From: Takakia lepidozioides
Taxonomy: Eukaryota > Streptophyta > Takakiopsida > Takakiales > Takakiaceae
Length of the DNA: 64,000 nucleotides
Reading direction: 5' to 3'
Assembly: GCA_030704615.1 (NCBI GenBank)
Contig: CM060732.1
Span: forward strand, 16,678,001-16,742,000
The first letter of the stretch is position 1. Each line of letters begins with the position of its first letter. The position numbers and the translations under genes were made by a program. The notes beneath the pieces are model-generated. The model was not told the origin of the DNA, did not search any database, and saw only the letters and a list, made by a program, of their open reading frames with translations. This document shows, in pieces, positions 23,540 through 34,740 of the stretch.

Positions 23540-26430
23540 CTGGTGACGTTGTGTTCAGTAGGAATACAGCTGATGCACCTTGTGTGTGGGATGTTTTTGG
23601 CAGCGGAAGGGGAGTGAAGCTGCAGCAAAGCACTCACAGCCACCACACAATACCAACCAACACCAACCTTGGCACCCACCCCTTGCCGCATGGTCTCCAC
23701 AACAGAGTGCACCATGGGGAGCCCCCCCTGCTTCGGGGTCGTGGCGCTGGCTTCCTGATGCTGGCACGTCACAATGGGGGCCTCCCACATCTCCATACGG
23801 CCCTCCCCCATCCGGCACACATCAGTCACCCCCCACAACGTATGACGGCGCTGCTCCAGAGCATGGGGGCAGGAAACGGACATCAGAGCTGAGGAAAGAA
23901 CGACGTCATGCCATGAAACAATGGGAAGGAGATGGAGAGGGAAGGGTGGCTGCAAGGCTAAAGCGCAACAAGGTGGAGGTGCATGGAAATGGAGTCATCA
24001 ATGTTGGCTGCGAAGGTAAGGAACACTGGCAGTGTGATTTGTGTGGCCTGGCATTGCGTTACCTTGACTCAAGCGTACAAGACATTGACCAGCAGTCCCA
24101 GAGTGCCATGTCAACAGTAATAGAGGGCATAAATGGAATGTACGAGTACAGACCTATCCCTGCCAATCGTGATTTTATAGTGAAGCAATGTGGGAAGATA
24201 ATGAAAGGAGAAAGAGCAAAACTGAAAGATAAATGGGCAAAGACTGGTGTGAGGCCAATGAACACTGAACCCGCCTATTGGGATAAGCTTGTTGCCTACT
24301 GGGAGTCCCCTCGTGGACTTGCAAAGGCTGAAGGGATGAAGCAAGCGCGTGCTTGTGTCACGAACCCCTCGCGTTGGGGCCGGGCAGGAGTTGCAGGCCA
24401 AGTAGCCCGTTTGGTAATCTCCTCACCCCCTTCTCATTGCTCCTACGTTGTGGCATGTTCTGATGGAAGAGACACCCACGAGTGAGTTTTATTGCTTGTG
24501 CAGAATTAGTTGTTATGTGATATGCAGGGCAGTGCTTTGTCCATATGCTCCTGGCATTTTGTACTGACAGTGTGTGGATGGGCAAATACAGAAAAGACGC
24601 AAAGCGCGGAGCCCGTCACTGTCCGAGCTCGGGGCGGAGCAAAAGAACTATGCGACTGGCACCCCATCAAAGTCTGTTTTGAGCCAGGTATGTTTTGAAG
24701 TCCGGTTTCCATTCATGAATCTGTTGTTGTACTAAGATTTGGTGGGTATGTGGGGCCCCCACGCATGGTACACGAGGGGTGTTATGCCAAACCCAGCCAT
24801 CTCCGAATGCCTGAAATCCTGCACATTCGGCCTCTTCTTCTGGTTTTTAATAGTACGGGTGGGTGTTTGTATGCGTAGGGAGCGGGGAACTCAATGGCAG
24901 CCTGCATCGGGGCCCTGGAGAGGCTTGCGGCTCTCTCTGCGGAGCGGGAGAGGGGAATGGAAGCACAACTGAAGAAGATAGTAGAACTCATGATGAGGCA
25001 AAAAGGGGGTGTGACGGGTGGCATTATGGAAGACCCCCCTGCTGCGACCATTGTACCTGAGAAGGAGGAAGTAATTGTAGTGGGTAGGGATGTGACAGAG
25101 GTCCAGCCTGTTGTTGATGATATTCACAGTGGGGGGCAGGGTCCACTCGTTGAAGAGGGAGAGGTCCAGCAAGTTGGTGGGGATGACATGGACGATGGGG
25201 GGGTCATTGCTCATTCTATCAAGGGAAAATGGGAAGCTGTAGGGGGAGAGGGTGGTAGTTTGCCTGGTCCAGGCTGCAGGGGGACCAAAACTTTGCCCTC
25301 CGGGGTGACTGTTGTCTCCCAACCCACCTAGGTGAGACCCCGTGACACCCCTTCAAAAGCTCCTTTCATAGAAAAGTCGAAACTAATTGTTCTAGACCTG
25401 AATGGGATCCTGTGCCACTCTATTCCTAACTTTCAGCCCAACCCGAGGCGTCATTGGCCATGCCCTCTCACGCAAGGCTGGCACTATATGTTTTGCAGGG
25501 ACCACATGTACAGGGAGTGGCAGTGGGGTCGTCTGTGAAGAAGGTGGGTCCTGCGCCAAGGACCATAGTGCTACGGCGGCAGCATTCCAGATTCCCCCCC
25601 CGGCATGAGGAGGCAGGCCCAAGGTATGGTTGTTCCCAGCCCCTCTCCGCAAACTTACTTGGTTGGTTTCCTTTATGGATACACTTCCTGAAGCGTTGCA
25701 ATGTGTATTCATTGCAGGTGAGCAAGAGGAGTGGGCTGTCCCCGGCACCATCATCGCAGCAGGACGTGGTTCCCCAGGCATGCATTCATGGCTCCTTGCT
25801 TTGCCTGGTTTTTAGTAGGGTTATTTTTGCCAGGAGGTTGTAGTGTGCACGGTCTGAGCAGGGTGTAAGTTAGCTTGCTCTGTGGAGGTATGTTTATACC
25901 ATTGCAACCACCAGAGTTCATGTTATTCTTATCCGTCTGACTAAACCTCTTTTTGTTGCTGCAGTTGAAGACACGTGGGCAGCTTTCCTCAGTTGCCACC
26001 CTCAGCGACGAGCTTCGCTTCAAGGTAGGTTGCTACACCATGAATTTGCTGCTGATTCAGTATTGTGGCAACCAAGATCGTTTCCATGCCCAGCTGCGCT
26101 TGACTTTCACCCTGTCATTGCTATGTTTGTTGCTGAGTGGACCCTGATGTTGGTGTCTGCAGATATCAGATCATGTGTTTCTCCTGAACCCCCATGACAA
26201 GCGGTCAAAGACAGCCGCCGCCAAGGCGGAAGTGGTGGGAATAGCCGGGGTTGACAAGTTCCACTGCAAGGACATTCCATCCGGATAGTACAAGGTGAAA
26301 GTCCACGAGATCATGCTTCCAAGTGTTACACTGCCTTGCCCAAATGTGGACGATGCCCCCCCCCCAGACCACACTAGCGCACGTGAAAGGCACGGTGACT
26401 CTGTGGCCAGAGAAGAATATGAGGAGGGGT
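23540..26430 (+). pseudogene. CACTA-associated TNP1/Ptta-like gene, several exons
   Basis: The first block (to about 24420) has a Pro/Gln-rich start, then basic RKRTSELRKERRHAMKQWE, then PAYWDKLVAYWESPRGLAKA, MKQARACVTNPSRWGRAG and ARL. This resembles the Ptta/En/Spm domain of plant CACTA accessory proteins that bind transposon ends. A second block (24894-25330) is a short coiled coil (LERLAALSAERERGMEAQLK) then acidic sequence. A last block (26160-26420) reads KAEVVGIAGVDKFHCKDIP, then a TAG, then YKVKVHEIMLPSVTLPCPN, the usual C-terminal end of this family. The in-frame TAG at about 26286 breaks it. It may pair with TNP2-type transposases such as the one at 1300-5219, but nothing links the two loci directly. 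Confidence 0.6.
25332..25440 (+). pseudogene. Possible HAD/NLI-phosphatase-like fragment
   Basis: Starting just after the previous block, the frame reads KSKLIVLDLNGILCHSIPN, which resembles the catalytic DxDGxL start of plant FCP1/NIF-type HAD phosphatases, but with DLNG in place of DxDG. It is short and no later HAD motif is visible. It could be a captured gene fragment or chance. Confidence 0.3.
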
Positions 26431-27093
26431 GAAGGTATCAAGTGACATTTCATGGTTGTAGTCCCTGTTGGGTGTGTAATGATACTCATAGAAGTGTGTA
26501 TGATACTCACGTTACCAATTTTGTACATTTGGGCCATGACAGTTTAAGTGATGTCCGGCAACCATGTATGTTGGCATTTAGTCTTGCTCATATGCAGGTG
26601 TGCCGTGACGGTCTCCAATTTGAATGCAATATTCCATTTCTTGACTTGTCGTCGTGTCCGTCCACCTTCTATGTGTATGTGTGATGGTCTTTGGTCTCCC
26701 TGTTGCCTCGTCTATTTGGTTCATTAGCGTGATGTTGTGCATGCATCGTGGTCTGTGTTCTTAGTGTCGCCCAGTATCATTGCTTCTCACTTCCCCCTGC
26801 ATATGGGTGAACCACTAAAACCAGTAGAATGCATCAGAACCATATTTTCAGCTTAGAATGCAAGTCAGTTGGACAACTCACACAAACCACTACAAGTGCT
26901 CAGTTGCAGTGCTTTCCTACTGTAGTGCAACCAACTAGCATAGTGGCAGCGGAGTTGGCCAAAGCAGTCCCGAGATGGCACAAGCACTCTGCGTCTTTCC
27001 ACTAGCAGTCGTACCCCTCACTGCCATTGCGTGGGGATGACGCCACGCGTCGACCCACACACTCTCCACGTGGTCTCCGTGGATTCGTCTGTC
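26431..27093. other. No gene; possible CACTA terminus near 26886-26932
   Basis: CCACTACAAGTGCTCAG at about 26886 and CTACTGTAGTG at about 26922 resemble the terminal and subterminal words of CACTA elements. No matching opposite end was found in the window. The rest shows nothing. Confidence 0.3.
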
Positions 27094-27573
27094 GGCAGTT
27101 GTGCAGTCGACTTCGCCAGTGGCTGTTGCCACATGACATGCAACACTCCAAGTTATGTGGCCAACTGCGATGTGGCGTCTTGAGCCCGTGGCCACGCGGC
27201 GGCATTACCGCTCATCGCGGCGCCGCCACATCGGCATCCACGTCCGCATCCACGTCCGCGTCCATGTGTCACCGCACCCCGGGTGAGTCAGTCCACTCAT
27301 CCGGAGGGAAAAGTCAAAGTCAGCTCAAAACATCAGACACACGAGCGGCCCGCCTGGTTACGCCACGTGGTTCTTCATCATTAATCGCATTAATCGCTGA
27401 GCAGTTGTTCGCGCGTCTACGTCCTTTACCACTCCAATCATTGGATGTCCAACCCAACTACCACGTCTGTTGTAACTGGTCTGTTGTAATTTCCAGTCGA
27501 TCCCTGTTTTTTGACTTTTACGACTCAAAATGAGTTGTTACCCCAGTGGTAAATGACACGAATGCTTCTAGTG
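27094..27573 (-). repeat. LTR-like repeat A, copy 1
   Basis: It matches 53376-53847 in the same orientation at high similarity, including CATCCACGTCCGCGTCCATG, CCACTCCAATCATTGGATGT and ACACGAATGCTTCTAGTGA. Next to copy 2, the minus strand has a TATA-like CTATAAAT about 180 bp upstream of the shared block, suggesting a promoter-bearing LTR on the minus strand. No retroelement coding sequence adjoins either copy. Confidence 0.6.
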
Positions 27574-28913
27574 ATAGCGACTCCTCCGTTTGAGGTCCAT
27601 AATGTTGTCCATGAATCCAGCACTGCCTGTGCCCATTTTGAGTGCATTCACCTGGTTTCGAATATTGGGAGAGCTCAACATGGAGAAATGGTCCATCCCT
27701 GCATCAAGCGAATCTGCATCCAACATTGGTTGTGTCGCATCCCCTTCACCCAGTATGTGTTTTTCCAGGAATGCCTTGCTAGCTGCAAGCGCTATAGCAG
27801 AAGGTGTTGCACAAGAGGCATTGTGGAACTCCTGCTTCAGCAGATTTCTAGCGATGTCCACGCTATCTCTGCAACTTCCCTTCGACATAGGATGCTCGTG
27901 TGTACCCATATGAATGCAGGCACGAGTCATTGTCTTGCATCGGTGTGCCACGTGGTACATACGAGTGTGGCACACAGAAACACAAGACGGGGCAAGTTTG
28001 CAGAACCTGCACACAAAAGTATTCGTCTTGGGAGGGGCAAGCCCTGGGGTGAAAGGATTCAGGGGCACACCTTCCCACTCACTTTCGTTTGGTTTAGAGC
28101 TATTTCTCAGGCGAGGGCAAGAAATATTCACGAACTTGCAATGCCCAACGCAAACCGACCTTCGAAATTTCAATCCAATGTCGCTGTGGATGTTTGATGT
28201 TTTTGTCCTGCACCAAGGGTGTCCGTCATGTTTCTTGTCCATGCCCTGCAGAAGCCCAGTTAGTCCACTGGAAGACGTGGGAGGGTTGAGCTCAAACAAG
28301 ATGTCCCCGTCAAACTCTGCTGGCACATATTGAACCCGCTGCACTCGAAGGGACTCCCAATCAACAAAACGCAGCTCGCTCTTGCACCTAGGCACCCCTG
28401 TGAGGGTTTTCAATTTGGGAATGACACTCGTTATCTCCTGCAATTCGTCATCATCCAAGAATGGAGTCTGCACTGGCGGAGGAATCTCAGAAACATCCTC
28501 CGAGGACGAGTCTGAAAGAGTCACGAATGTAGTGGATGTGCTCACCTCTTGTTTCACATGAACTGTGCCCTCCTGCTGCACGACCGATGCTGCAGTGTCA
28601 GGGGTAACTACTGATCCTGCTGATTGTCTTCTCTTTTTTCCAAGGACCCGGTATGTGCCTGGAAGGACTTTCCAGTTCCTCCCACACTCGCCAACCAATG
28701 GTTTCTGCAAGTGCCCAGAATCCAAATTCCCATCCTCGTCATACACCTCTTTTTGAACAAGCAGAGAACCCGATTCCAAAGGGAACACTGTAACCAGCTC
28801 ATCCTCATGAACAACTGCAAACCCATCGTCATCTGTAGTGGTAGTCAGTGGAAGACTACCTGCATTGGAATGAAAATCGAGCGAGTCCATCTCCCTCCTT
28901 GGACATGTTTTCC
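27574..28913 (-). pseudogene. Captured N-terminal part of the element 1 transposase
   Basis: The frame is continuous for about 440 residues and nearly identical to the transposase N-terminus and zinc region of element 1 (11825-13150), from MDSLDFHSNAGSLPL to LKRRSRY. The match begins and ends sharply, at ATAGCGACTCC (27574) and GACATGTTTTCC (28913). It is flanked by repeat A on one side and an OSB-related repeat on the other, with no element termini. It lacks the DDE core. It shows that the element 1 frame break at about 12610 is a one-base insertion. Confidence 0.88.
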
Positions 28914-28918
28914 CCTGG

Positions 28919-29123
28919 TGTTTACAAGCTTCTTGGGAGAGTCAGCTTGGTCTTAGCAGGTTGTGTTTCAATCTCTGCTCGCTTAGCTGCACCATGGTGG
29001 TTCTCATGGACCAATCCGACGTTTTTTTCCCCCTCGGACACTAAGCCCCACTAAGCCCTATCGCTGTTGCGCACTTAAGTCCTCACTGATGTTTACAAGG
29101 TTCTTGGGAGAGTCAGCTTGGTC
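28919..29123 (+). repeat. Repeat B, two direct partial copies
   Basis: 28919-29020 begins TGTTTACAAG, then TTGGGAGAGTCAGCTTGGTC, and ends GGACCAATCCGAC. 29090-29123 repeats the first 35 bases and joins straight into PPR sequence. Inverted copies lie at 33899-34000 and 34342-34433. In the latter the sequence runs into an OSB-like coding frame, so repeat B is probably part of an OSB-type gene. Confidence 0.75.
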
Positions 29124-29655
29124 CAGGGTATGCACGGCAAGGACGTGGGATGGAGGCTTTGGAGACCTATGAGCAAAGGATAGGGGAAGCACATCATGTT
29201 TGTGTGCATTTGCAATGCTTGTGCAAGCCTGACAACCTTGGAGAAGGGCAAGAGGTGCATGGGGATATCATCAAAGCTGGAATTGTGCCAAATGTCAATC
29301 TGAACACTGCCCTGGCAGTTTTGGAAAAGGGGAAAGAGGTCCATGGCGTCATCTTCAGAGCTGGAATTGTATCAGATGTCATTCTGAACAATACCCTGGT
29401 GAACATATTTGCAAAATGTGGGTGCATCTAGGATGCAAAGGGAGTGTTTGACACTATGGCTGAACGAGATGTGGTGTCGTGGAGTGCGATGCTTGCAGGG
29501 TATGCACGACATGGATGTGGGATGGAGGCTTTGGAAAGCTATGAGCAAATGATGGAGGAAGCACATCATGTTTGTGTGCATTTGCAATGTGCGTGCAAGC
29601 CTGGTAGTCCTGGAGAAGTGCAAGAGGTGCGCCGTTGTGCTATTGAAGAAGGTGC
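29124..29655 (+). pseudogene. PPR protein fragment
   Basis: Frames with small breaks read GMEALETYEQRIGEAHHV, LGEGQEVHGDIIKAGIVPNV, GKEVHGVIFRAGIVSDVI, NNTLVNIFAKCGCI, then after a TAG, FDTMAERDVVSWSAMLAGYA and RHGCGMEALESYEQMMEEA. This is the typical repeat order of plant PLS-class PPR proteins. The AKCGCI-stop-DAKGVFDT break is a single TAG. The fragment ends against an opposite-strand PPR fragment at about 29650. Confidence 0.8.
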
Positions 29656-30300
29656 CCCCCCTTCCCCCATCATTTGATCATAGGTCTCCAAAGCCTCCAT
29701 ACCATGTCCCTGCATTCCTACCACACCCATGCTTGGTAAATCCTGCCAACATTATATTTCACATGATCAAAGATCGCTGAGGCACTCTGAGAAATCTTGG
29801 CGAGCATCCATGATGCTCCCGCACTTAACATACATGTTGACAAGGGTGTTGAGTAGAAAAAACATTTGGCATGAATCCACTTTGGATAATGTGAGTGTGC
29901 ACCTGATTCCAGCTTCCAGACCTAGAGCCTTTGTCAGTCTGCCTGCCTCACAAAACATCTTCACATGCCCCGCAGAAAAGGCATTGTGGACTCCCTCTCT
30001 TGATCCTCTTTCAGAAGTTGCGGCCAAGGTTGAGGACGTGCCTGATTTTATCAACTGGGCCGCTGTAGCTGTTGCCTTTAGTTGACCATCTACCCATTTA
30101 GGTTTCTTGTAATTATTGATCCACATGGGATCACAGGTAATCTGGAGCTTGAAGTCCGGCCCTCTTCTACTGGATGTCTGTGTGAAAAAATTAAACGGTT
30201 TGAGCAATTCTGTGACGAGGATACTCGGACAGAATTCCATATACCTGGTCCCCATGCAGGTAAACATGTACGGACTATGGACTTGAATATCATTCACCAA
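29656..30300 (-). pseudogene. OSB PDF-motif/PPR chimeric fragment, copy 1
   Basis: From right to left the minus strand reads RRGPDFKLQITCDPMWINNY, KKPKWVDGQLKATATAAQLI, a Ser/Gly linker (ERGSREGVHNA), then PPR-like HVKMFCEAGRLTKAL and LLNTLVNMYVKCGSIMDAR. The first part matches the PDF motif of OSB proteins, which bind single-stranded DNA in plant organelles. The second part is a PPR helix pair. The same order recurs at 59570-58990, so the fusion is a gene family rather than chance. Part of the first PPR motif is missing here (ALGLEAG joins directly). Confidence 0.6.
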
Positions 30301-30559
30301 CTTAAACTATGAAAGTTATTTGGCCTGGGAATTAATCACATACCTCCTCGTCCAATACGGCTTCAGGAAATTGTAGAGACTGTCATTACAGCTTTTGGGA
30401 AGACGTGACCTACTTAGAGTATGTCCAAGTGTGTCCTGGAGAAAGGAATGTTTGATTTGGAGAAAGGAAACATGCTGGGCCAGATTGAAACAACAAGCCA
30501 GCAGGAATGGAACCCATTTTAGACTTCATGAGCACAATCCTTTAACTCTCAAGGTGGCT

Positions 30560-32069
30560 ATGTAGGAACTTTCCTGGCTACAACAATATCTTTTGATGTC
30601 TAGCTTGGACAAGGCCAGCATCAACGTCTGTTTCATGTGCATAAGACACATAAGAATACAGGCTTTTCACCGGCTGATGGGAAAAGACTTCAGACCATGT
30701 CAGAAGGAAGAAACGTGGACTAAACCTCCCGTCATTTGTGAATCTATCGCGGAGGATCTACAGACGCTGGTTCCTGAAGTGTGCATTTCTGAAATGAAGC
30801 TCCCATACATAATGGGGATCTACAAGCTTCACAAGAAAAAATACAAGTGGATTACCAATGCCCATGGTAGTATTTTCTGCAAAGTGGCACAGCTCTTGAC
30901 TACTGCCACGATGGCCCTTTTACCATTGGTTAAGGAATGAGTCAATGCCAGACTTACTACCTACAGAAATATGTTCGGGATCTCCACATCCATGTTTTGG
31001 ATAATAGATTCCATCACGGAATTTTGCCTGAACTTGCCTGAGAAAGTACACAACATTTTTGTGGCAGACATAACACAATGTTATGAAAACATCCCACTGA
31101 CGGGTGATGATAATCTCGGGACAGCGGTCGAATACATGGTAAGCACTGCCTTCAAACAATATTATGTTCCATTTAAGAGAGCACGACACTGGCTATGGGT
31201 ACATTTTCATGAAGCAAAGGGGACGTTTGACAGGACCAAATGGGGTCCTTCAGCTCCCAAAATAGGTACATGGATTGGTTTGTCTGAAGAGAGACTGGTC
31301 AGGCTACATATTTGGCTAATGTCACACTGTTTTGTTCGCCTTGGGGACAGAGTGTGGCATCAGATTTCTGGAATTCCAATGGGGTTCTCATGCTCCCCTC
31401 TATGGTGCAATATTTACTTTCTATCTTATGAGATGAAATTCATCATGAGATTGGCCAGTTTGGGACAGCACCATTTGATGACCAGATTCCTTTATGCTTT
31501 CAGATACATAGATGATATCTGTTGGTTAAATGCAGGGGATGCCGGAATTTCTCAATCCCACCGCAAGCAGGGAAAAGAGTAATCCTTGGTGGATCTACCA
31601 CCCTCTCAACATTGTTGAGATCAAACCTGGTTCTAATTTGGTAGGGATTGAAGCATGTTTCATGAATCTGCAGTTAACTGTCTTGGACCCTGCAGAAGGA
31701 GTATTTGAATTCAGGAAATATGACAAACGGAGAAAATTGCCCTTCCAGTACACTCAATACATCCATTTCTATTCCAACCGACCAGTGAAGCAATCATACA
31801 ATGTGGTTCTTTCACAGGCTTTCCCAATCCTGTATTTGTACAGCAACCATCTTCTGGCCTTGGAAGAGATAAGTATCCTGATTCATACCTTGGGGAGGAA
31901 TGGGTTCAACGTGGATAAATTACACAAAATTTTACTATGCTTTCTGGAAGCTGGATCTTTTCCTGGATTACGCTTCCCCATCGAGAAACTGATCTCGTCG
32001 CTGAGAGGTATACATCACTGTCATTTTTTGGTGCATATGGGTATAAGCTTCTCCTTTTCAGTCACTTGA
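30560..32069 (+). pseudogene. Penelope-like reverse transcriptase
   Basis: The frame, broken twice, shows the order of Penelope-type reverse transcriptases. It reads MGIYKLHKKKYKWITNAHGS (finger), FVADITQCYENIP (motif A), QISGIPMGFSCSPLWCNIY (motif B-like, with a preceding HCFVRLGD), FRYIDDICWLN (catalytic YIDD) and a distal YDKRRKLPFQY block. A stop follows LLPLVKE (30940) and a frame change follows the YIDD block (about 31560). No GIY-YIG nuclease domain is visible, so this may be an endonuclease-lacking type or truncated. A telomerase-like or other rare reverse-transcriptase class cannot be excluded by eye. Confidence 0.65.
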
Positions 32070-32331
32070 GTTTACTGTATATATCCTAATGCTTGATTCA
32101 TCTTAGAGAAGGAGGACTGTTTGAATGGTCTGTAGTTTTATGGCCAGGATACTGTTGAGTTAGGCTTGGTATGAACAGGGGAATGACTTACTCATATACA
32201 CCTTATACATGAGCCGGTCAATGTATAGTAAGTCTGAACTCTGGCTCTCCAATGCCAACACCCAATATTACGGGTGAGTGCATACCACACTCACTCTTCA
32301 AGGGACTGCACTACCAGGGGATATGGTGGTG

Positions 32332-32370
<39 letters not shown>

Positions 32371-33650
32371 AACCTTTGGTTTGGTTTATCCTAGATATCT
32401 TTTAAGATATCTACAAGGACTTAACTTAACCATCCCTAAGATGCTACAATTACCCTAAAAGCAGTGCACTAATTAGGGTTAGTAATAACCCTTAGTGTAA
32501 AGTACTTTAATATAGGGAGATGACGGCAAACAGAGAATAGAGCCATGTGATGATGTCGGGCTCGTTACTCTTTGGATTTTTGAAGCTAGGCTGGCCGCTG
32601 TTACGCGCAGCCATGCTTTTATGAACGGTACATCTCAGGGCTACGGAGACGGATTGGGTCTTGAAGTATAAAGAACCAAAAACAGGGAGTATCATTCAGC
32701 CTTTGTCTTGCAGTTGCTTTCTCCTGCACAGCTGAATGCTCACAATGTCTTAGGCAACAGTACCTCCAGCGGTAAAGGTGTAGGACTTAACGCTTTGTAC
32801 CTCTACATTCTCGTTTTTGCTCAACTTCCATTGCACACTAAGTAGCATGAATGAAAGCGATAGCAAGCGTGGAAACCTGCTACTCACCTCGCGCATCCTC
32901 ACTAACCTTCACTATATCGGGTGGATGTGTTTTTGGGACGGGCGCAGGTGAGGGTTCTCCGCCTCTCATGATGCCATAATGTGTTGGAAGTATATGCTGT
33001 GATTTTGCAGGGTACTACAGTACTGAACCAATGTGCACAAGGGCAAGGGCAGAAACAGCCGCTTTTCCTGCATGAGCTATGTGACAATTTGATGTTACCA
33101 AAGAGACGAAATTGTGAAGGGCTGCATAACCTCTTATGGCCACCTTTCTTGCATAGTTTCTCGGATACATTTTTGGGCAGTGGCTTTGCTGCTGAAAATG
33201 ATATGCTACTGAAAATGACACCTGCAAGAATGGCTCTCTCATGACACCAATTCTTTGCTTGTGTTGGATATGAAAGATAGTAGTACAAGGGAAGAACTGA
33301 ATTCTATAGTATGATAGTTCAATACTCTTTAAGGATCTGTTTCTATAGGAAAAGACCTTACTTGCTACAGCATAATATGTCTTTGAACATGACATCTATG
33401 GCTATTTTTTGTGTGTAACGATGAAAGGGCAGATCTGATAATTGGGGAATTGTTTCTCCAGGGTCCCCACCACCCACCCTGACCTCTTTTTCTGTTCTTG
33501 ATATCAGAAGAGGATTTGGTATGAACAATGAGAAATCTGGATAATCTCTGTAAGGTTGTTTGAGATTCTTATTATGGTCTGTGCTGGCAAATTCAAAGAG
33601 TTGAATCGGCAGATGAGTAGACCTGTGATGGTGCCTTACTTAGTAAGGCT
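32070..33650. other. No recognisable gene
   Basis: Contains a (CT)n microsatellite at about 32335-32368. Open frames are short and lack domains. Confidence 0.5.
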
Positions 33651-33898
33651 GTATTGTCAATGTCCTTTTTCGTTTTGACAAGACGAGCCCTATCTCTCCT
33701 TGGTGGCTACAAAGGAAGACTTCACCTGCACAATGGAATGGATGAAGGCGTCCACCTCGGCCTGCAACTGGCCAGATTGCATCACATGCACCCGACCATG
33801 CCCTGCAGCAGTGGCTGCTACAGCCTGTCGCACTGCTGCGCTCATAGCGTTTGCATCTCGATCGCTACAGACGGCCAAACAACGCTCCGTCACATAAT

Positions 33899-34000
33899 GT
33901 CGGATTGGTCTGTGAGAACCACCATGGTGCAGCTGAGCAGGCAGAGATTGAAACACGGCCTGCTAAGACCAAGCTGACTCTCCCAAGAACCTTGTAAACA
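33899..34000 (-). repeat. Repeat B, inverted copy
   Basis: Reverse complement of 28919-29020 with few differences; it ends CTTGTAAACA. A minus-strand frame here reads MFQSLPAQLHHGGSHRPIRHY, repeated with one change at 34399-34340. Confidence 0.75.
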
Positions 34001-34019
34001 TCAGGAAGAATACCAAATC

Positions 34020-34433
34020 ATGGTACTAACAGGAGCCAACAGCCCACATTTGCAGGATGGACAAACTTCTTCACATCGTACATTAAGAAAAAACCACACC
34101 TTGCGGTTGCGGTTCTCGCACCATCGTGAAGGATCTTTAAAAAACTCATGCCAGCTCTGCTCCATGCTGTAAATTCCGGGCCGAGTCTGATGAGAGGGAA
34201 AAACACGCTGAAATCGGTCGAAGAAGAAGGTGCCCTCACCACATTGTCCTCGACCTTGTGTCATGACCGACGGAGGATTTGACTGACCATGAACCCAAGA
34301 TGACCTCTTGTGTGTGCTGCTTGTGTCTGTAGTCAGGTAATGTCGGATTGGTCTGTGAGAACCACTATGGTGCAACTGAGCGGGTAGAGATTGAAACACG
34401 ACCTGCTAAGACCAAGTTGATTCTTCTTAGAAC
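34020..34433 (-). pseudogene. OSB-like fragment with part of a PDF motif
   Basis: The minus strand reads SLPAQLHHSGSHRPIRHYL, a linker, GTFFFDRFQRVFPSHQTRPG, then SWHEFFKDPSRWCENRNRK. The last part is the first half of the OSB PDF motif (W..FF.DP..WWDNR..K), with one Trp changed to Cys. The expected PDFKHK half is missing; the frame ends in a Cys-containing tail. Repeat B lies at the start of the fragment. Confidence 0.55.
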
Positions 34434-34569
34434 GGCGAGCTCCAAGCCGAAACCTCCTCGCACAAATACCTTAGTGTTTCTAGGGTTGCTTGCTTCAGAT
34501 GCGAAGGTTGCTCCAATTGCGGGCCTCCCATGCATGTTTGCCCTCCCTCCGCTTGCTCGCTCTAAGTCC

Positions 34570-34650
34570 CAGCCCTCTCTCTCTCCCTCCCTCCCTCTCG
34601 CTCTAAATCCCAGCTCTCTCTCTCTCTCTCCCTCCCCCTCGCTCTAAGTC
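34570..34650 (+). repeat. CT-rich simple repeat
   Basis: Interrupted (CT)n and (CCCT)n sequence with the word CGCTCTAARTC three times. Confidence 0.85.
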
Positions 34651-34740
34651 TAGGTTTACTATTTCATGAGCAGAAACCATGAGCCATGAGCAGCATGAGC
34701 GGTGAGCCGAAGTCTAAGACACGCGGTTCTCATGAGCGGA
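34651..34740 (+). repeat. Isolated terminus of the element family
   Basis: 14 bases then CATGAGC, followed by five more ATGAGC/GTGAGC words. This closely resembles the element 3 end at 60771 (TACTATTTCATGAGC here, TGCTATTTCATGAGC there). No transposase or methyltransferase sequence follows, and no opposite end was found. Confidence 0.5.

Noticed and set aside
1300-26430. One giant CACTA element joining TNP2 (1300-5219) and the TNP1-like gene (23540-26430)
   Set aside because: LINE, PPR and element 1 sequence separate them, strands differ, and no matching CACTA termini were found at both sides.
27541-27575. tRNA-like box A (CCCAGTGGTAAATG) in repeat A
   Set aside because: No box B at the right distance; it is shared with repeat A copy 2 as ordinary repeat sequence.
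28919-34000. Repeat B as terminal inverted repeats of a 5-kb transposon holding PPR and Penelope-like sequence
   Set aside because: No target duplication is seen. Extra copies lie at 29090 and 34342, and one runs into an OSB coding frame, so it is better read as gene-fragment duplication.
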